From the NCBI GenBank assembly GCA_964495805.1, contig CAZBWV010000055.1:1-33335 (forward strand): a stretch of 33,335 nucleotides of DNA, read 5' to 3'. The notes under the pieces are model-generated. The model saw only the letters and a list, made by a program, of their open reading frames with translations. It did no database searches and was not told the origin of the DNA. This stretch comes from JALXCH01 sp964495805. GTDB taxonomy: Bacteria; Calditrichota; Calditrichia; RBG-13-44-9. The position numbers were made by a program, and so were the translations under genes. Below are positions 16,463 to 25,519 of this stretch, in pieces. Numbering within the stretch: position 1 is the stretch's first letter; each line of letters opens with the position of its first letter.

Positions 16463-16493
16463 TTTATATTTTTCAAGCAATTAGGTAAATTCG
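16463..16493 (+). promoter_or_regulatory. Possible internal promoter for ybaB-recR
   Basis: TTTATA at 16463-16468, a 17-base spacer and TAAATTCG at 16486-16493, located in the gap after dnaX. It matches TAnnTTTG in seven of eight positions but has a weak -35. It may supplement read-through from dnaX. Confidence 0.45.
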
Positions 16494-16514
16494 AAAAAAA
16501 TCAGGAGCGATAGG

Positions 16515-16850
16515 ATGAAAGGTGGTATGAATCAATTACTGAAACAGGCACAAAAGATGCAAGCGGAACTGGCCCGGGTACAGGCGGAATTGGCCAATAT
16601 TACCGTGGAAGGAAGCGCTGGCGGTGGAATGGTGAAAGTGGTCGCCAATTGCCAGAACCAGATTCTGGAGGTGAACATTGAACCGGAAGTTGTGGATCCT
16701 GAAGATAAAGAAATGCTGGAGGATTTAATTGTTGCTGCCGTGAATCAGGCACTGGAAAATGCCCAGAAACGGGCACAGGAGGAAATGGCCAAAGTCACCG
16801 GCGGTTTAATGGGAAATATGCCCGGCGGATTTAAAATACCGGGATTCTAA
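16515..16850 (+). CDS. ybaB: YbaB/EbfC family nucleoid-associated protein
   Basis: The 111-residue protein has the family pattern: an N-terminal helix NQLLKQAQKMQAELARVQ (6-23), a central beta region with GSAGGGMVKV, the NCQNQILEVNI strand, and a C-terminal helix ending in a glycine/methionine-rich tail (GGLMGNMPGG). YbaB/EbfC proteins form homodimers that bind DNA and alter nucleoid compaction and transcription. The gene has a strong Shine-Dalgarno (AGGAG, 16503-16507). It lies between dnaX and recR, its standard location, where a link to replication or repair is suspected but not proven. Confidence 0.96.
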   Translation: MKGGMNQLLKQAQKMQAELARVQAELANITVEGSAGGGMVKVVANCQNQILEVNIEPEVVDPEDKEMLEDLIVAAVNQALENAQKRAQEEMAKVTGGLMGNMPGGFKIPGF

Positions 16851-16890
16851 TCAACCTACGATATTCATCATTTAACCTGACACGATAAAG

Positions 16891-17490
16891 ATGGCATTAC
16901 ACTCGTTCCCCGAAGTTCTGCAAAATTTAATTGCAGAATTCCATCGCTTGCCGGGAATCGGTCGCAAAACTGCTACCCGGCTGGCGTTGCACATCCTAAA
17001 TGCACCGGAAGAGGAAGCCCACGCGCTGGCCCGGGCTATTCTGGAAGTGAAAAAGGAAATTCGGTTCTGTTCCATTTGCTTCAACATCACCCAGGAAGAC
17101 CCCTGTGAAATCTGTCGGGACTCATCCCGAAACCATCGGCAAATTTGTGTGGTGGAAGATGCCCCCCAGATTATGCTTATCGAAAAAACCAATGAGTACC
17201 AGGGTGTGTACCATGTGCTGGGTGGTGTCATTTCCCCGCTGGACGGCATTGGGCCGGAGGATTTGCATGTGCGGGAGCTGCTGCAGCGTGCACGGGATGC
17301 TGAGGAAATAATTCTGGCTCTTAACCCCAGCACCGAAGGCGAAGCAACCAGTATTTATCTGGCCAAACTGCTTAAACCTCTGGGAGTCAAAGTAACCCGA
17401 TTATCCCGTGGAATTCCCATGGGTAGCTCACTGGAATTTGTTGATGAACTGACTTTAACCCGGGCACTGAAATCAAGATCGGAGTTTTGA
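16891..17490 (+). CDS. recR: Recombination mediator RecR
   Basis: This 199-residue protein has the helix-hairpin-helix LPGIGRKTATRLA near 20-32, a four-cysteine zinc finger (C60, C63, C72, C75), and a Toprim domain from about residue 84 (ICVVEDAPQIMLIEKT, then YHVLGG and SPLDGIGPEDL). Length and order match RecR exactly. RecR acts with RecO and RecF to load RecA on SSB-coated gapped DNA. It follows ybaB by 40 bases, and no strong Shine-Dalgarno is visible before the ATG. It is the last gene of the dnaX cluster; no terminator is obvious after it. Confidence 0.97.
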   Translation: MALHSFPEVLQNLIAEFHRLPGIGRKTATRLALHILNAPEEEAHALARAILEVKKEIRFCSICFNITQEDPCEICRDSSRNHRQICVVEDAPQIMLIEKTNEYQGVYHVLGGVISPLDGIGPEDLHVRELLQRARDAEEIILALNPSTEGEATSIYLAKLLKPLGVKVTRLSRGIPMGSSLEFVDELTLTRALKSRSEF

Positions 17491-17579
17491 AGTTTTGCAA
17501 GAAAAGGGCGGAAAGGAAAAGGAGAAATAAGGGAAAGTTGGTTTTATTTGATCATTACCAATTGAGGAGAAAATAACTC

Positions 17580-18293
17580 ATGTTTCCGTTACGGGATACC
17601 ATTCCATCTCGAACTTTTCCGTATGTCACCATCGCAATCATTTTCGTGAATTCGCTGGTCTTTCTGTACGAATTGTCCCTTGGTCCCTATCTGGATGCAT
17701 TTATTCGCACTTATGGGCTGATTCCGCGGGAATTTTTTCTCGCTGCTCAGCAGGGTTCGGTCTCCAGGATTACGCGATATCTTCCCCTGTTCACGTCCAT
17801 GTTTTTGCACGGAGGCTGGTTTCATATTGTGGGAAACATGTGGTACCTATGGATTTTCGGGGATAATGTGGAAGATCGACTGGGACACGGGCGATTTTTC
17901 CTGTTTTACATTTTAAGTGGTTTAGCCGCCGGATTTACCCATCTGTGGTTAAATCCCGCCTCAACGGTGCCGACGGTTGGTGCCAGTGGGGCTATTGCCG
18001 GAGTAATGGGAGCCTACTTCCTGCTATTCCCCACTTCTCGCATCATTACCCTGATTTTCATCATTTTCTTTATCGAAATTGTGGAAATCCCTGCTTTCTT
18101 CTATCTGGGCATCTGGTTCTTAATGCAGTTTATAAACGGCGCTGCTGCCCTATCGTTAACCCATCAGGGTGGGGGAGTCGCCTGGTGGGCGCATTTTGGT
18201 GGGTTTGTTGCCGGTGCCCTCATGGTACCATTCCTGAAAAAGCCTGCCCGAAAAGTTCCCCGCGTGTACCACGACCACTATTTTCGATGGTAA
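17580..18293 (+). CDS. Rhomboid family intramembrane serine protease
   Basis: The 237-residue multi-span membrane protein has the rhomboid catalytic dyad: Ser136 in GASG (134-137) and His205 in AWWAHFGGFVAG. The oxyanion-associated HGGWFHIVGNMW stretch (77-88) with its conserved Asn is also present. About six hydrophobic segments can be seen (around 14-33, 64-95, 105-124, 132-150, 153-188 and 205-220). Rhomboids cleave single-pass membrane proteins within the bilayer. The strong GAGGAG 11 bases before the ATG supports the start. The next gene encodes another membrane-anchored serine protease, which suggests a shared role in envelope proteostasis. Natural substrates are unknown. Confidence 0.93.
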   Translation: MFPLRDTIPSRTFPYVTIAIIFVNSLVFLYELSLGPYLDAFIRTYGLIPREFFLAAQQGSVSRITRYLPLFTSMFLHGGWFHIVGNMWYLWIFGDNVEDRLGHGRFFLFYILSGLAAGFTHLWLNPASTVPTVGASGAIAGVMGAYFLLFPTSRIITLIFIIFFIEIVEIPAFFYLGIWFLMQFINGAAALSLTHQGGGVAWWAHFGGFVAGALMVPFLKKPARKVPRVYHDHYFRW

Positions 18294-18403
18294 TCAGGGT
18301 GAACAGGGAACCTTCGTTCAACAAGCAGGTAAGCAAATGAACCCGAAAATTTCTCAGCAAAAAGCATCCAGCATGTTTTCAATAAAAGCAAAAGGAGAAT
18401 AAA

Positions 18404-19231
18404 ATGAGCTGGGGAGACCTTTTCCTGATCTTCTTTATGATTTCCGCCCTGCAACCACTACTTCAGAAAAAACTGCTCTTTTCCAGTCGCTTGCGCTTGA
18501 TGCAGAAAATCGAACAGATGCGCAAGTCCCGCTTTATTGCGCTGGTGCATCGGCAGGAGACCATGAACCTGCTTGGCTTTCCCATTATGAAATACATCAA
18601 CGTGGAAGATTCGGAAGAAATTCTGCGCGCAATTAAGCTTACCGATCCAGAGGTTCCCATCGATCTGCTTATTCACACGCCGGGTGGCCTGGCACTGGCT
18701 GCCAAGCAAATTGCCATGGCGCTGAAGAAACATCCTGCCCGGGTCACCGTGTTTGTTCCCCATTATGCCATGTCCGGCGGAACATTAATTGCCCTGGCGG
18801 CGGACGAAATTGTCATGGACCCCAATGCAGTATTAGGACCGGTGGACCCGCAGTTGGGAGAATATCCCGCGGCTTCCATTCTGGAGGCAATTCGAAAAAA
18901 AGGTGAAAGCAAGGTGGATGATCAAACGCTGATTCTGGGTGATGTCGCGCGTAAAGCAATTGCTCAGTTAAAATCCACTGTGCAGGAGATTCTGGAAGGT
19001 AAAATGGCTGCGGATAAAGCGGAAGAAATTGCCGATTTGCTTTCCCGCGGGCAGTGGACCCATGATTATCCCATTATGGTGGAAGAAGCCCGTTCGCTGG
19101 GATTACCTGTCTCCACCGACATGCCGGAGGAAATTTATCAGTTCATGAGCCTGTTCCCACAACCCATGCAAAACAAAACTCCCTCCGTACAGTATGTGCC
19201 CATTCCCCATCACCTGAGCAGGAAAGAATAG
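18404..19231 (+). CDS. SDH-type membrane serine protease (ClpP/crotonase fold)
   Basis: This 275-residue protein begins with a hydrophobic helix (about 4-22) followed by a ClpP/SppA-like domain of the serine dehydrogenase proteinase (SDH_sah) family. Visible motifs are IDLLIHTPGGLALAAKQIA (86-104), the nucleophile region YAMSGGTLIALAADEI with Ser124, and MDPNAVLGPVDPQLG. A Lys or His partner is expected C-terminal to it. Such proteins are thought to degrade membrane proteins or signal peptides from the cytosolic face. A strong AAGGAG precedes the ATG. It lies 110 bases after the rhomboid gene. The family's in vivo function is poorly defined, so the protease call is stronger than any specific role. 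Confidence 0.88.
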   Translation: MSWGDLFLIFFMISALQPLLQKKLLFSSRLRLMQKIEQMRKSRFIALVHRQETMNLLGFPIMKYINVEDSEEILRAIKLTDPEVPIDLLIHTPGGLALAAKQIAMALKKHPARVTVFVPHYAMSGGTLIALAADEIVMDPNAVLGPVDPQLGEYPAASILEAIRKKGESKVDDQTLILGDVARKAIAQLKSTVQEILEGKMAADKAEEIADLLSRGQWTHDYPIMVEEARSLGLPVSTDMPEEIYQFMSLFPQPMQNKTPSVQYVPIPHHLSRKE

Positions 19232-19291
19232 CAGGGGGCTTTTTCCCGGTTTTCCCGTACTATTCAATAAACCAAAAGAAAAGGTGCCCCG

Positions 19292-21883
19292 ATGAAGAAA
19301 TTGGTCCTTTTAGCCAGCGTCCTGATCCTCCTGGTAGTTGTGGGGAATTGGTGGTTCGCTCAGCAATCAATTCATTCTGCCAAACAGCATATTTTCTGGA
19401 AAGAACATGAAATTCAGGAAACTGAAGGGAAACTGAAACCCAATGATTGGTTTTACCTCCAGCGGAGTTATCCCAACGAGTTTTTAGATTATCGAGCCTG
19501 GCGTGCAGCGGTTCAGCAGGCCAGATCGTTTCGCCATCAGATGAGTCTGGAAACCGCTTACTGGACGCCGGCTGGACCAACCAATATCGGCGGACGGGTA
19601 ACCGCCATTGCGGTGCATCCGAACATGCCCAATCGAATCTGGATCGGTGCTGCTGACGGAGGCGTTTGGGTATCGGGCAATGGTGGGGTGGAATGGACAC
19701 CGGTGTTCGATTTTAATCAATCACTTTCCATTGGCGCCATTGCCGTGGACCCCAACAGTCCGGACACAGTTTATGTGGGAACCGGAGAGGCCAACGCCAG
19801 CGGAGATAGCTATCCCGGAAACGGCATTTACCGCACCCCTGACGCCGGAAATACCTGGGAATATCTGGGGCTGCCACATTCCTATTACATTGCCCGTATT
19901 GCCGTCAATCCCCAGAATAGTCAGAATATTTTTGTTGCTGCTACCGGCCGGTTGTTCGGGAAGAATCCGGAACGCGGTATTTACCGCACCACCGATGGAG
20001 GAACCACCTGGGAAAAGGTGTTGTATATCTCAGACTCCACCGCTGCCATCGATGTGGTCATAAATCCCACTAATCCCAACATTGTTTACGCTGCCATGTG
20101 GGAACGCATCCGGCGCCCTTACCAGCGCAAAGCCGGTGGAATAACCAGTGGTATCTACAAATCCACCGACGGAGGAACTACCTGGACGCAACTCACCAAC
20201 GGTTTACCACCCAATTCCCCAAACGTTGGTCGAATTGGCCTCACCATTTGTGCTACCAATCCGGATGTGTTGTACGCCATCTATGCCGATCATCCCGGTT
20301 ATTTTTTAGGATTGTACAAGACCACCAATGGCGGGCAAAGCTGGACCTCTGTGGGAAACGGTCTTTCTCAACTGTTTAGTTCCTATGGCTGGTATTTCGG
20401 GCAGGTGTATGTGGATCCCACCAATCCCAATGTGGTTTATGCTTTGGGGCTGGATCTGTACAAATCCACCAACGGCGGAGGGAGCTGGAATCCCATCGGG
20501 TGGTCCATGCATGTGGATCAACATGCCATGTGGGTGAATCCCAACAATCCCAACCATCTTATTGTGGGAAACGATGGAGGATTGTACATTTCGCAGGACG
20601 GCGGGGCTTCTTTCAACAAAGTCAACTATCTGCCCATTACTCAGTTTTATGCGGCAACGGTGGATTTTAACCATCCGGAGAAACTCTACGGTGGTACACA
20701 GGATAACGGGACGGTCCGCACACCCACCGGGCAAATGAACGACTGGGAATTAATTTACGGTGGGGACGGATTTTATGTAATTGTCGATCCTAACAATTCG
20801 AATATCATTTATGCGGAATATCAGTACGGTGGATTAGGAAAATCCACCGATGGAGGTTTTTATTTTTCCTCTGCCACTGCTGGCATTAACGCGAACGACC
20901 GAAGAAACTGGATGGTCCCGGTGGTAATGGATCCGAATCATTCCAACATTCTTTATTACGGGACTTATCGAATTTATCGAACTACCAATGGTGCAAATTA
21001 CTGGACACCCATCAGTAGCGATCTGAGCAACGGACCTTATTCCGGTGGTCTGGCTTACGGAACTGTGACAGCTATTGCGGTGGCAGCAGGCAATTCCAAC
21101 ACTGTTTATGCCGGAACGGACGATGGCAATGTATGGGTAACCGACGGTTCGGTAACTAACTGGGTTAATATTACCGGCAATTTACCCAATCGGTGGGTAA
21201 CCAGCATTGCTGTACATCCGACTGACGAAAACACCGCACTGGTCACGTACTCCGGTTACAAACACAACGAATATATCGGCTACATTTTTCGCACCACCGA
21301 TAAAGGACAGACCTGGACGGATATCACCGGTAATTTGCCCCAGGCGCCTATTAATAAAGTGCTGATTGATCCGGAGCATCCCGAAGTTTACTATGTGGGA
21401 ACGGATGTAGGTGTATTCTTTTCTGCCGATACCGGAAACACCTGGATGATGTTGGGGCAAAATCTTCCTGCTTCGGTGGTCATGGATCTGGTGTTCCATG
21501 CACCCACCCACACACTGGTAGCCGCTACCCATGGGCGATCCATGTTCAAAATCAATGTTTCCAATATCACCGCATTGCGGAAAAATCGTGCTGCCACCGT
21601 TCCCCGGAACATCCAACTGGCGCAGAACTTTCCCAACCCGTTTAATAACAACACACAGATTCAATTTTATCTTCCCGGGCGGATGCAAATTCAATTGAGC
21701 ATTTATGATATTCAGGGACGCACAATCAAAACAGTGCTTGAGGGAACCTTTGCCCCGGGATGGCATCGGTGCCAGTGGGATGGTACCAATCAGGCGGGGC
21801 AAATGGTGAGCAGCGGAACTTATTTGTATCGTTTGCGTACCGAGCAGGGAACGATAAGCCGTCAACTGGTGCTGATTCAATAA
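19292..21883 (+). CDS. Secreted BNR/sortilin-like beta-propeller with C-terminal FlgD-like sorting domain
   Basis: The 863-residue protein starts with a signal sequence (KK followed by a hydrophobic stretch to about residue 23). The main part carries many BNR/Asp-box repeats such as STDGGTTWTQL and RTTDKGQTWTDI, each followed by a blade strand ending in VYAG- or VYVGT-like motifs. This is the arrangement of GH74/VPS10-type seven-bladed propellers, probably two of them. The end, from NFPNPFN at 779-785 to SGTYLYRLRTEQG and a final VLIQ, is the FlgD Ig-like/T9SS-type C-terminal domain common in the FCB group. It is likely exported to the cell surface. No clear catalytic acid pair is identified, so glycosidase activity is not claimed; adhesion or ligand binding is equally possible. 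Confidence 0.88.
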   Translation: MKKLVLLASVLILLVVVGNWWFAQQSIHSAKQHIFWKEHEIQETEGKLKPNDWFYLQRSYPNEFLDYRAWRAAVQQARSFRHQMSLETAYWTPAGPTNIGGRVTAIAVHPNMPNRIWIGAADGGVWVSGNGGVEWTPVFDFNQSLSIGAIAVDPNSPDTVYVGTGEANASGDSYPGNGIYRTPDAGNTWEYLGLPHSYYIARIAVNPQNSQNIFVAATGRLFGKNPERGIYRTTDGGTTWEKVLYISDSTAAIDVVINPTNPNIVYAAMWERIRRPYQRKAGGITSGIYKSTDGGTTWTQLTNGLPPNSPNVGRIGLTICATNPDVLYAIYADHPGYFLGLYKTTNGGQSWTSVGNGLSQLFSSYGWYFGQVYVDPTNPNVVYALGLDLYKSTNGGGSWNPIGWSMHVDQHAMWVNPNNPNHLIVGNDGGLYISQDGGASFNKVNYLPITQFYAATVDFNHPEKLYGGTQDNGTVRTPTGQMNDWELIYGGDGFYVIVDPNNSNIIYAEYQYGGLGKSTDGGFYFSSATAGINANDRRNWMVPVVMDPNHSNILYYGTYRIYRTTNGANYWTPISSDLSNGPYSGGLAYGTVTAIAVAAGNSNTVYAGTDDGNVWVTDGSVTNWVNITGNLPNRWVTSIAVHPTDENTALVTYSGYKHNEYIGYIFRTTDKGQTWTDITGNLPQAPINKVLIDPEHPEVYYVGTDVGVFFSADTGNTWMMLGQNLPASVVMDLVFHAPTHTLVAATHGRSMFKINVSNITALRKNRAATVPRNIQLAQNFPNPFNNNTQIQFYLPGRMQIQLSIYDIQGRTIKTVLEGTFAPGWHRCQWDGTNQAGQMVSSGTYLYRLRTEQGTISRQLVLIQ

Positions 21884-21902
21884 CTGGCGATATATTCTGA
21901 AC

Positions 21903-21933
21903 TTGATTCCTGTGGAGCACGGATTTAACTTTG
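21903..21933 (+). promoter_or_regulatory. Promoter for the sirtuin gene
   Basis: TTGATT at 21903-21908, exactly 17 bases, then TAACTTTG at 21926-21933. Transcription would start near 21940, which places the translation start at ATG 21954 and not at the TTG that forms the -35. Confidence 0.65.
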
Positions 21934-21953
21934 TCAGAAAAATACAGGATGGC

Positions 21954-22691
21954 ATGGAATTTAGCGAACGTTTGCTGGAAAGATTGAAAGTGGCCTACAC
22001 GGTTGGTGTGCTCACCGGAGCAGGGATTTCTGCAGCCAGTGGCGTCCCGACTTTCCGCGGTAAAGATGGATTATGGAACAAATACCGACCGGAAGAACTG
22101 GCTAATTTCGAAGCGTTTCAAACGAATCCGAAACTGGTGTGGGAATGGTACGATTGGCGTCGCAAACTCATCCAGCAAGTAAAGCCCAATCTGGCTCATT
22201 ATGCTCTGGTGGACATGGAGCGAATATTTCCGGAATTTGCCATCATTACCCAGAATGTGGATAATTTGCATCAGCGGGCAGGGAATCAGCATGTCATCGA
22301 ACTGCATGGTAACATCCTGCGCAGCAAATGTTCCCGATGCGGAAAACCATACCTTCAGGAATTTGATGTAAAACAGGGAATTCCCACCTGTCCCGATTGC
22401 GGGGGACTGATTCGCCCCGATGTGGTTTGGTTTGGAGAAACACTCCCGGAAAACAATTTGCATCAGGCACAGGAATTCGCCATGGCCAGTGAAGTATTTT
22501 TTGCGATTGGTACATCGGCTGTGGTGGAACCGGCTGCCTCATTACCCTATATCGCTAAAGGGAACGGCGCTTATGTAGTAGAGATTAATCCGGAAGATAC
22601 CCCACTGAGCGATGCTGCCGATGAGCACTTGAAAGGCCCGGCCGACCAGATTTTACCGGCACTGGTCATTGAACTGGAAAAAATCCGTTAA
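21954..22691 (+). CDS. cobB: NAD-dependent protein deacylase, sirtuin (class III-like)
   Basis: With ATG 21954 the protein has 245 residues. Motifs: GAGISAASGVPTFRG (22-36), TQNVDNLH (99-106), the catalytic H118 in ELHGN, zinc cysteines C126, C129, C146 and C149, VVWFGETLP, and GTSAVVEPAASLP. Tyr66 and Arg69 in WEWYDWRRK match the Y-xx-R pair of CobB and SIRT5, which favours negatively charged acyl groups such as succinyl-lysine in addition to acetyl-lysine. The reaction consumes NAD and releases nicotinamide and O-acyl-ADP-ribose; the site is cytosolic. The longer frame from TTG 21903 would add 17 poorly conserved residues and overlap the promoter. A short AGGA lies four bases upstream of the ATG. 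Confidence 0.92.
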   Translation: MEFSERLLERLKVAYTVGVLTGAGISAASGVPTFRGKDGLWNKYRPEELANFEAFQTNPKLVWEWYDWRRKLIQQVKPNLAHYALVDMERIFPEFAIITQNVDNLHQRAGNQHVIELHGNILRSKCSRCGKPYLQEFDVKQGIPTCPDCGGLIRPDVVWFGETLPENNLHQAQEFAMASEVFFAIGTSAVVEPAASLPYIAKGNGAYVVEINPEDTPLSDAADEHLKGPADQILPALVIELEKIR

Positions 22692-22708
22692 ATTTTCCTG
22701 ATACATTT

Positions 22709-24952
22709 ATGAGAATTCGTATTCAAATTGTTCTGTTCACTCTACTTGCCATTTTTGCTCTGTGGCAATGTGCCTATTACAATTATTTATTCAATGCGAA
22801 AAAGGAATATGAACAGGGCATTCGATTCTTACAAAAAAATCCCGGAAAGAAGCAAAATCCCCAGGCACGCCAGGCATTCGAAAAAACCATTGAAAAGTGC
22901 TGGAAACTCATAGAAATCTATTCCGATAAAAGCAAATATGCCGATGACGCCCTACTATACATCATCAAAAGCGAGTTTCATCTCAACAAGCTGGCTCAGG
23001 CGGAACTCCATGCCCGCCAGTTCATTTCCAAATACGCCGACAGTGAGCTGATACCGGAAGCTTATCTGTGGTACGGAAAAATTCTGGTAAAACAGGGCAA
23101 CATCAAAGAAGGGACGGATTATCTGTACAAAGCCATCAATTCGGCCAGTAAAAATTTCATAAAAGCATACGGATACTATGAGTTAGGCTATATCGCTTTT
23201 CAGAATGAGGATTATGAAAAAGCTCTGGAACTCTTCCAGAAGGCGCTGAAAGAGAAAATTCAGTCGGAATACAAAGCGTTTCTTCAATTTTATTTGGGAG
23301 AGTCCTATTATCAGCAAGGAATGTACAAAGAAGCCATCAAACGGTTTAAGAAGGTGGAAAAATTTTCTCCCAGTATCGACATCGAATACAAAACCAAATT
23401 TCACATGGCACGCTCTTATATGGAGCTGGGAAAATATAAGGAAGCGCATAAAATTCTGCGTAAAATGCTCACCGCACCGCGATTTAAAAATTTTGTTCCG
23501 CTCATTAAGACGGAAATTGCTCACATTTTTGAGAAGCAGGGAAAATTGGACGAAGCAGTATTACGATACAAGGAAGTGGTTCGGGAACGCGTTTCCAATC
23601 CCGGCACAGCGCTGGCAGCGTTTCGCCTGGGGCGCCTGTACGAAACTCAGCTCTCGGATGTGGACTCCGCAGTGTACTATTATGGAATGGTGAAAAAAAG
23701 CTATGCCCAGTTCGATAGCGTGGAACAGGCAGAATACCGTAAAAATTTTCTTTCCAAATTGAAAGAGATTAAAGATGCCATTCGGCAGGACAGCAAGCTG
23801 GTCTATCGGCTGGAGCACGATTCATTTTTCCGCGATTCACTCTATAAAGCCCAGTTAGAGGATTCCATCCGTCGGGAACTGGAAAAATTACAGGGAATTA
23901 ACCCGGATTCCAGTGACACGACACTCAAACGCCTGGATAGCCTTCAGGCTTTATCGCACCAGGATTCGTTGAAAAAAACGATGCTGGATTCTCTGCAAAA
24001 AGCCCGGGAAGATAGTCTTAAAAAGGTGCAGGGGGAAGGAGAGCCGTCTCAGGGTCAGACAGAGGAAGAATTTCGACGACAAATGCTGGGCGAGGAATCG
24101 GCACAATCCCAGAACAAGCAAAACACTTCTGGTTCCAAGAAAAAACAGGAAAAAGAAAAGATAAAAAAGAAAAAGCCACTGGAACGTCGAAAGCTACCAC
24201 AGATTAAACAGGATTTAATGAAGAACAAATACCACCTGGCCGAGTTCTTCCTGTTAGAAACGGAAAATTACGATTCGGCACGGGTGAATTACGAGAAATT
24301 CCTTGCTACCTATCAGGATTCTATTTTAACTCCTAAAGCGTTGTATTCTCTTTATTACATTTATTCGCAGCCGGAATTTGCTGACAGCGTGAAACGCGAT
24401 TCGTTGGAGAGAATTTTAATAGAACAATATCCGGAATCACCGTTTACTCAGCAAATACTTAAACAAAAGGGAATGGTTCAGGATACCGCATCGCTGGATT
24501 CGCTGGAGGAAGTGGGACACCGATTATTTGTGGAGGCGGAGAAGCGAATGGACAACGGGGACATCGAAGGGGCGCTGGACCTTTATCAGCAGGTGGCGGA
24601 AATGGATTCTAATCTCATCTGGGCGGCTAAGGCGCAACTGGCCAGAGCCTGGATTTACGAACATGTGTTAAACGATATTCCCCGTGCGATTCAGGAATAT
24701 ACCTATCTGGCAGAACACTATCCCCAGCCGGAATTCGTTGCGCTGGCGAAGAAGAAAATTGCTCCACCGGAAACGGGAGCTGCTGCTGACACCATGCTGG
24801 CAGCAGCAGATACTACCATGAAGGATACTTCCACCGTGGCTCAGTTGGATACAGCAGTGGTCGCCCACGGTATTGTGGGTCTTCCGGATCTATCCCATTC
24901 CGAACGATACCGGCAATGGCGCATGCGAAGAGCACGCAGCGTAAACAGGTAA
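22709..24952 (+). CDS. TPR-repeat envelope lipoprotein, SprE/PorW-like
   Basis: The 747-residue protein begins with a hydrophobic signal and Cys21 (FALWQC), followed by AYYNYLFNAKKEYEQG, an opening common to FCB-group TPR lipoproteins. The -1 Gln is atypical for a lipobox, so lipidation is probable, not certain. Many TPR-like helices follow (about 115-350). A long charged, helical segment rich in RDSL- and DSLKK-type repeats (about 360-430) comes next, then a very basic patch KKKKPLERRK (near 488-497), more TPR units (about 505-690), and an Ala/Asp/Thr-rich tail. The overall layout resembles SprE/PorW, a periplasmic part of type IX secretion and gliding, but without alignment this remains a resemblance. 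It starts 17 bases after the sirtuin stop with no good Shine-Dalgarno. Confidence 0.7.
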   Translation: MRIRIQIVLFTLLAIFALWQCAYYNYLFNAKKEYEQGIRFLQKNPGKKQNPQARQAFEKTIEKCWKLIEIYSDKSKYADDALLYIIKSEFHLNKLAQAELHARQFISKYADSELIPEAYLWYGKILVKQGNIKEGTDYLYKAINSASKNFIKAYGYYELGYIAFQNEDYEKALELFQKALKEKIQSEYKAFLQFYLGESYYQQGMYKEAIKRFKKVEKFSPSIDIEYKTKFHMARSYMELGKYKEAHKILRKMLTAPRFKNFVPLIKTEIAHIFEKQGKLDEAVLRYKEVVRERVSNPGTALAAFRLGRLYETQLSDVDSAVYYYGMVKKSYAQFDSVEQAEYRKNFLSKLKEIKDAIRQDSKLVYRLEHDSFFRDSLYKAQLEDSIRRELEKLQGINPDSSDTTLKRLDSLQALSHQDSLKKTMLDSLQKAREDSLKKVQGEGEPSQGQTEEEFRRQMLGEESAQSQNKQNTSGSKKKQEKEKIKKKKPLERRKLPQIKQDLMKNKYHLAEFFLLETENYDSARVNYEKFLATYQDSILTPKALYSLYYIYSQPEFADSVKRDSLERILIEQYPESPFTQQILKQKGMVQDTASLDSLEEVGHRLFVEAEKRMDNGDIEGALDLYQQVAEMDSNLIWAAKAQLARAWIYEHVLNDIPRAIQEYTYLAEHYPQPEFVALAKKKIAPPETGAAADTMLAAADTTMKDTSTVAQLDTAVVAHGIVGLPDLSHSERYRQWRMRRARSVNR

Positions 24953-24957
24953 TCCCA

Positions 24958-25410
24958 ATGAAAATTAGGCTATTCTTCGCAATAATGTTTATTACACTGT
25001 TTATTCTCTCCTGCTCCCATTCAAACAATGTTCGCCGACAAATGGCACGGCAGGGTGTTCATCGGGAAGATTTGCGTAAAAACCGGAACGCAGAAGCTTC
25101 ACACGATGTTTTCGAGGGATATGCCTCTTACTACGGGAAAGAATTTCACGGAAAGAAAACAGCCAGTGGCGAGATTTTCGATATGTACCAGCTAACTGCC
25201 GCTCATCGAACCTTACCGTTGGGCACTATCTGTCGGGTAACCAATCTGGACAACCAAAAATCGGTGATTGTGAAAATAAACGACCGTGGGCCTTTTGTGG
25301 AAGGAAGAATACTGGACCTTTCTTATGGCGCGGCAAAAGCGTTAGGTGGTTTATCTAAAGGGATTATTCCCGTTCGGATCGAAGTAATCAAATATCCGGA
25401 CGAACGATAA
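24958..25410 (+). CDS. rlpA: RlpA-like septal ring lipoprotein (DPBB domain)
   Basis: The preferred start is ATG 24958, preceded by AGGT at 24947-24950, which gives 150 residues. It places a lipoprotein signal at the N-terminus (hydrophobic stretch ending ILSC). A longer frame from 24916 would bury the signal 14 residues in and overlap the TPR gene. The double-psi beta-barrel runs from GYASYYGKEFHGKKTASGE through AAHRTLPLGT to VKINDRGPF with the conserved Asp, then ILDLSYGAAKALG. RlpA proteins sit in the outer membrane at the division septum, and some are lytic transglycosylases acting on naked glycan strands. There is no SPOR domain, so septal localisation by that route is not expected. Confidence 0.92.
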   Translation: MKIRLFFAIMFITLFILSCSHSNNVRRQMARQGVHREDLRKNRNAEASHDVFEGYASYYGKEFHGKKTASGEIFDMYQLTAAHRTLPLGTICRVTNLDNQKSVIVKINDRGPFVEGRILDLSYGAAKALGGLSKGIIPVRIEVIKYPDER

Positions 25411-25449
25411 TTTCAAAGAAAATGGTCAATCAGTAAAATCACAAAGCCA

Positions 25450-25481
25450 TTGCATTTCAAAAAGGAAATCGGTTAAATTTG
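25450..25481 (+). promoter_or_regulatory. Promoter for trxA
   Basis: TTGCAT at 25450-25455, an 18-base spacer, then TAAATTTG at 25474-25481, followed by a GC-rich start region. The gene's AAGGAG and ATG follow at a normal distance. Confidence 0.65.
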
Positions 25482-25519
25482 CGCCTGATTGTGGAACGCA
25501 GATAAAAAAAGGAGACAAT

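Noticed and set aside
17493..17550. Promoter for the rhomboid gene
   Set aside because: TTTATTTG at 17543 resembles a -10, but the position 17 bases upstream is AGGAGA, not a -35.
21182..21955. 257-residue minus-strand open frame
   Set aside because: It is antisense to the beta-propeller and sirtuin leader, with low-quality composition and no family pattern.
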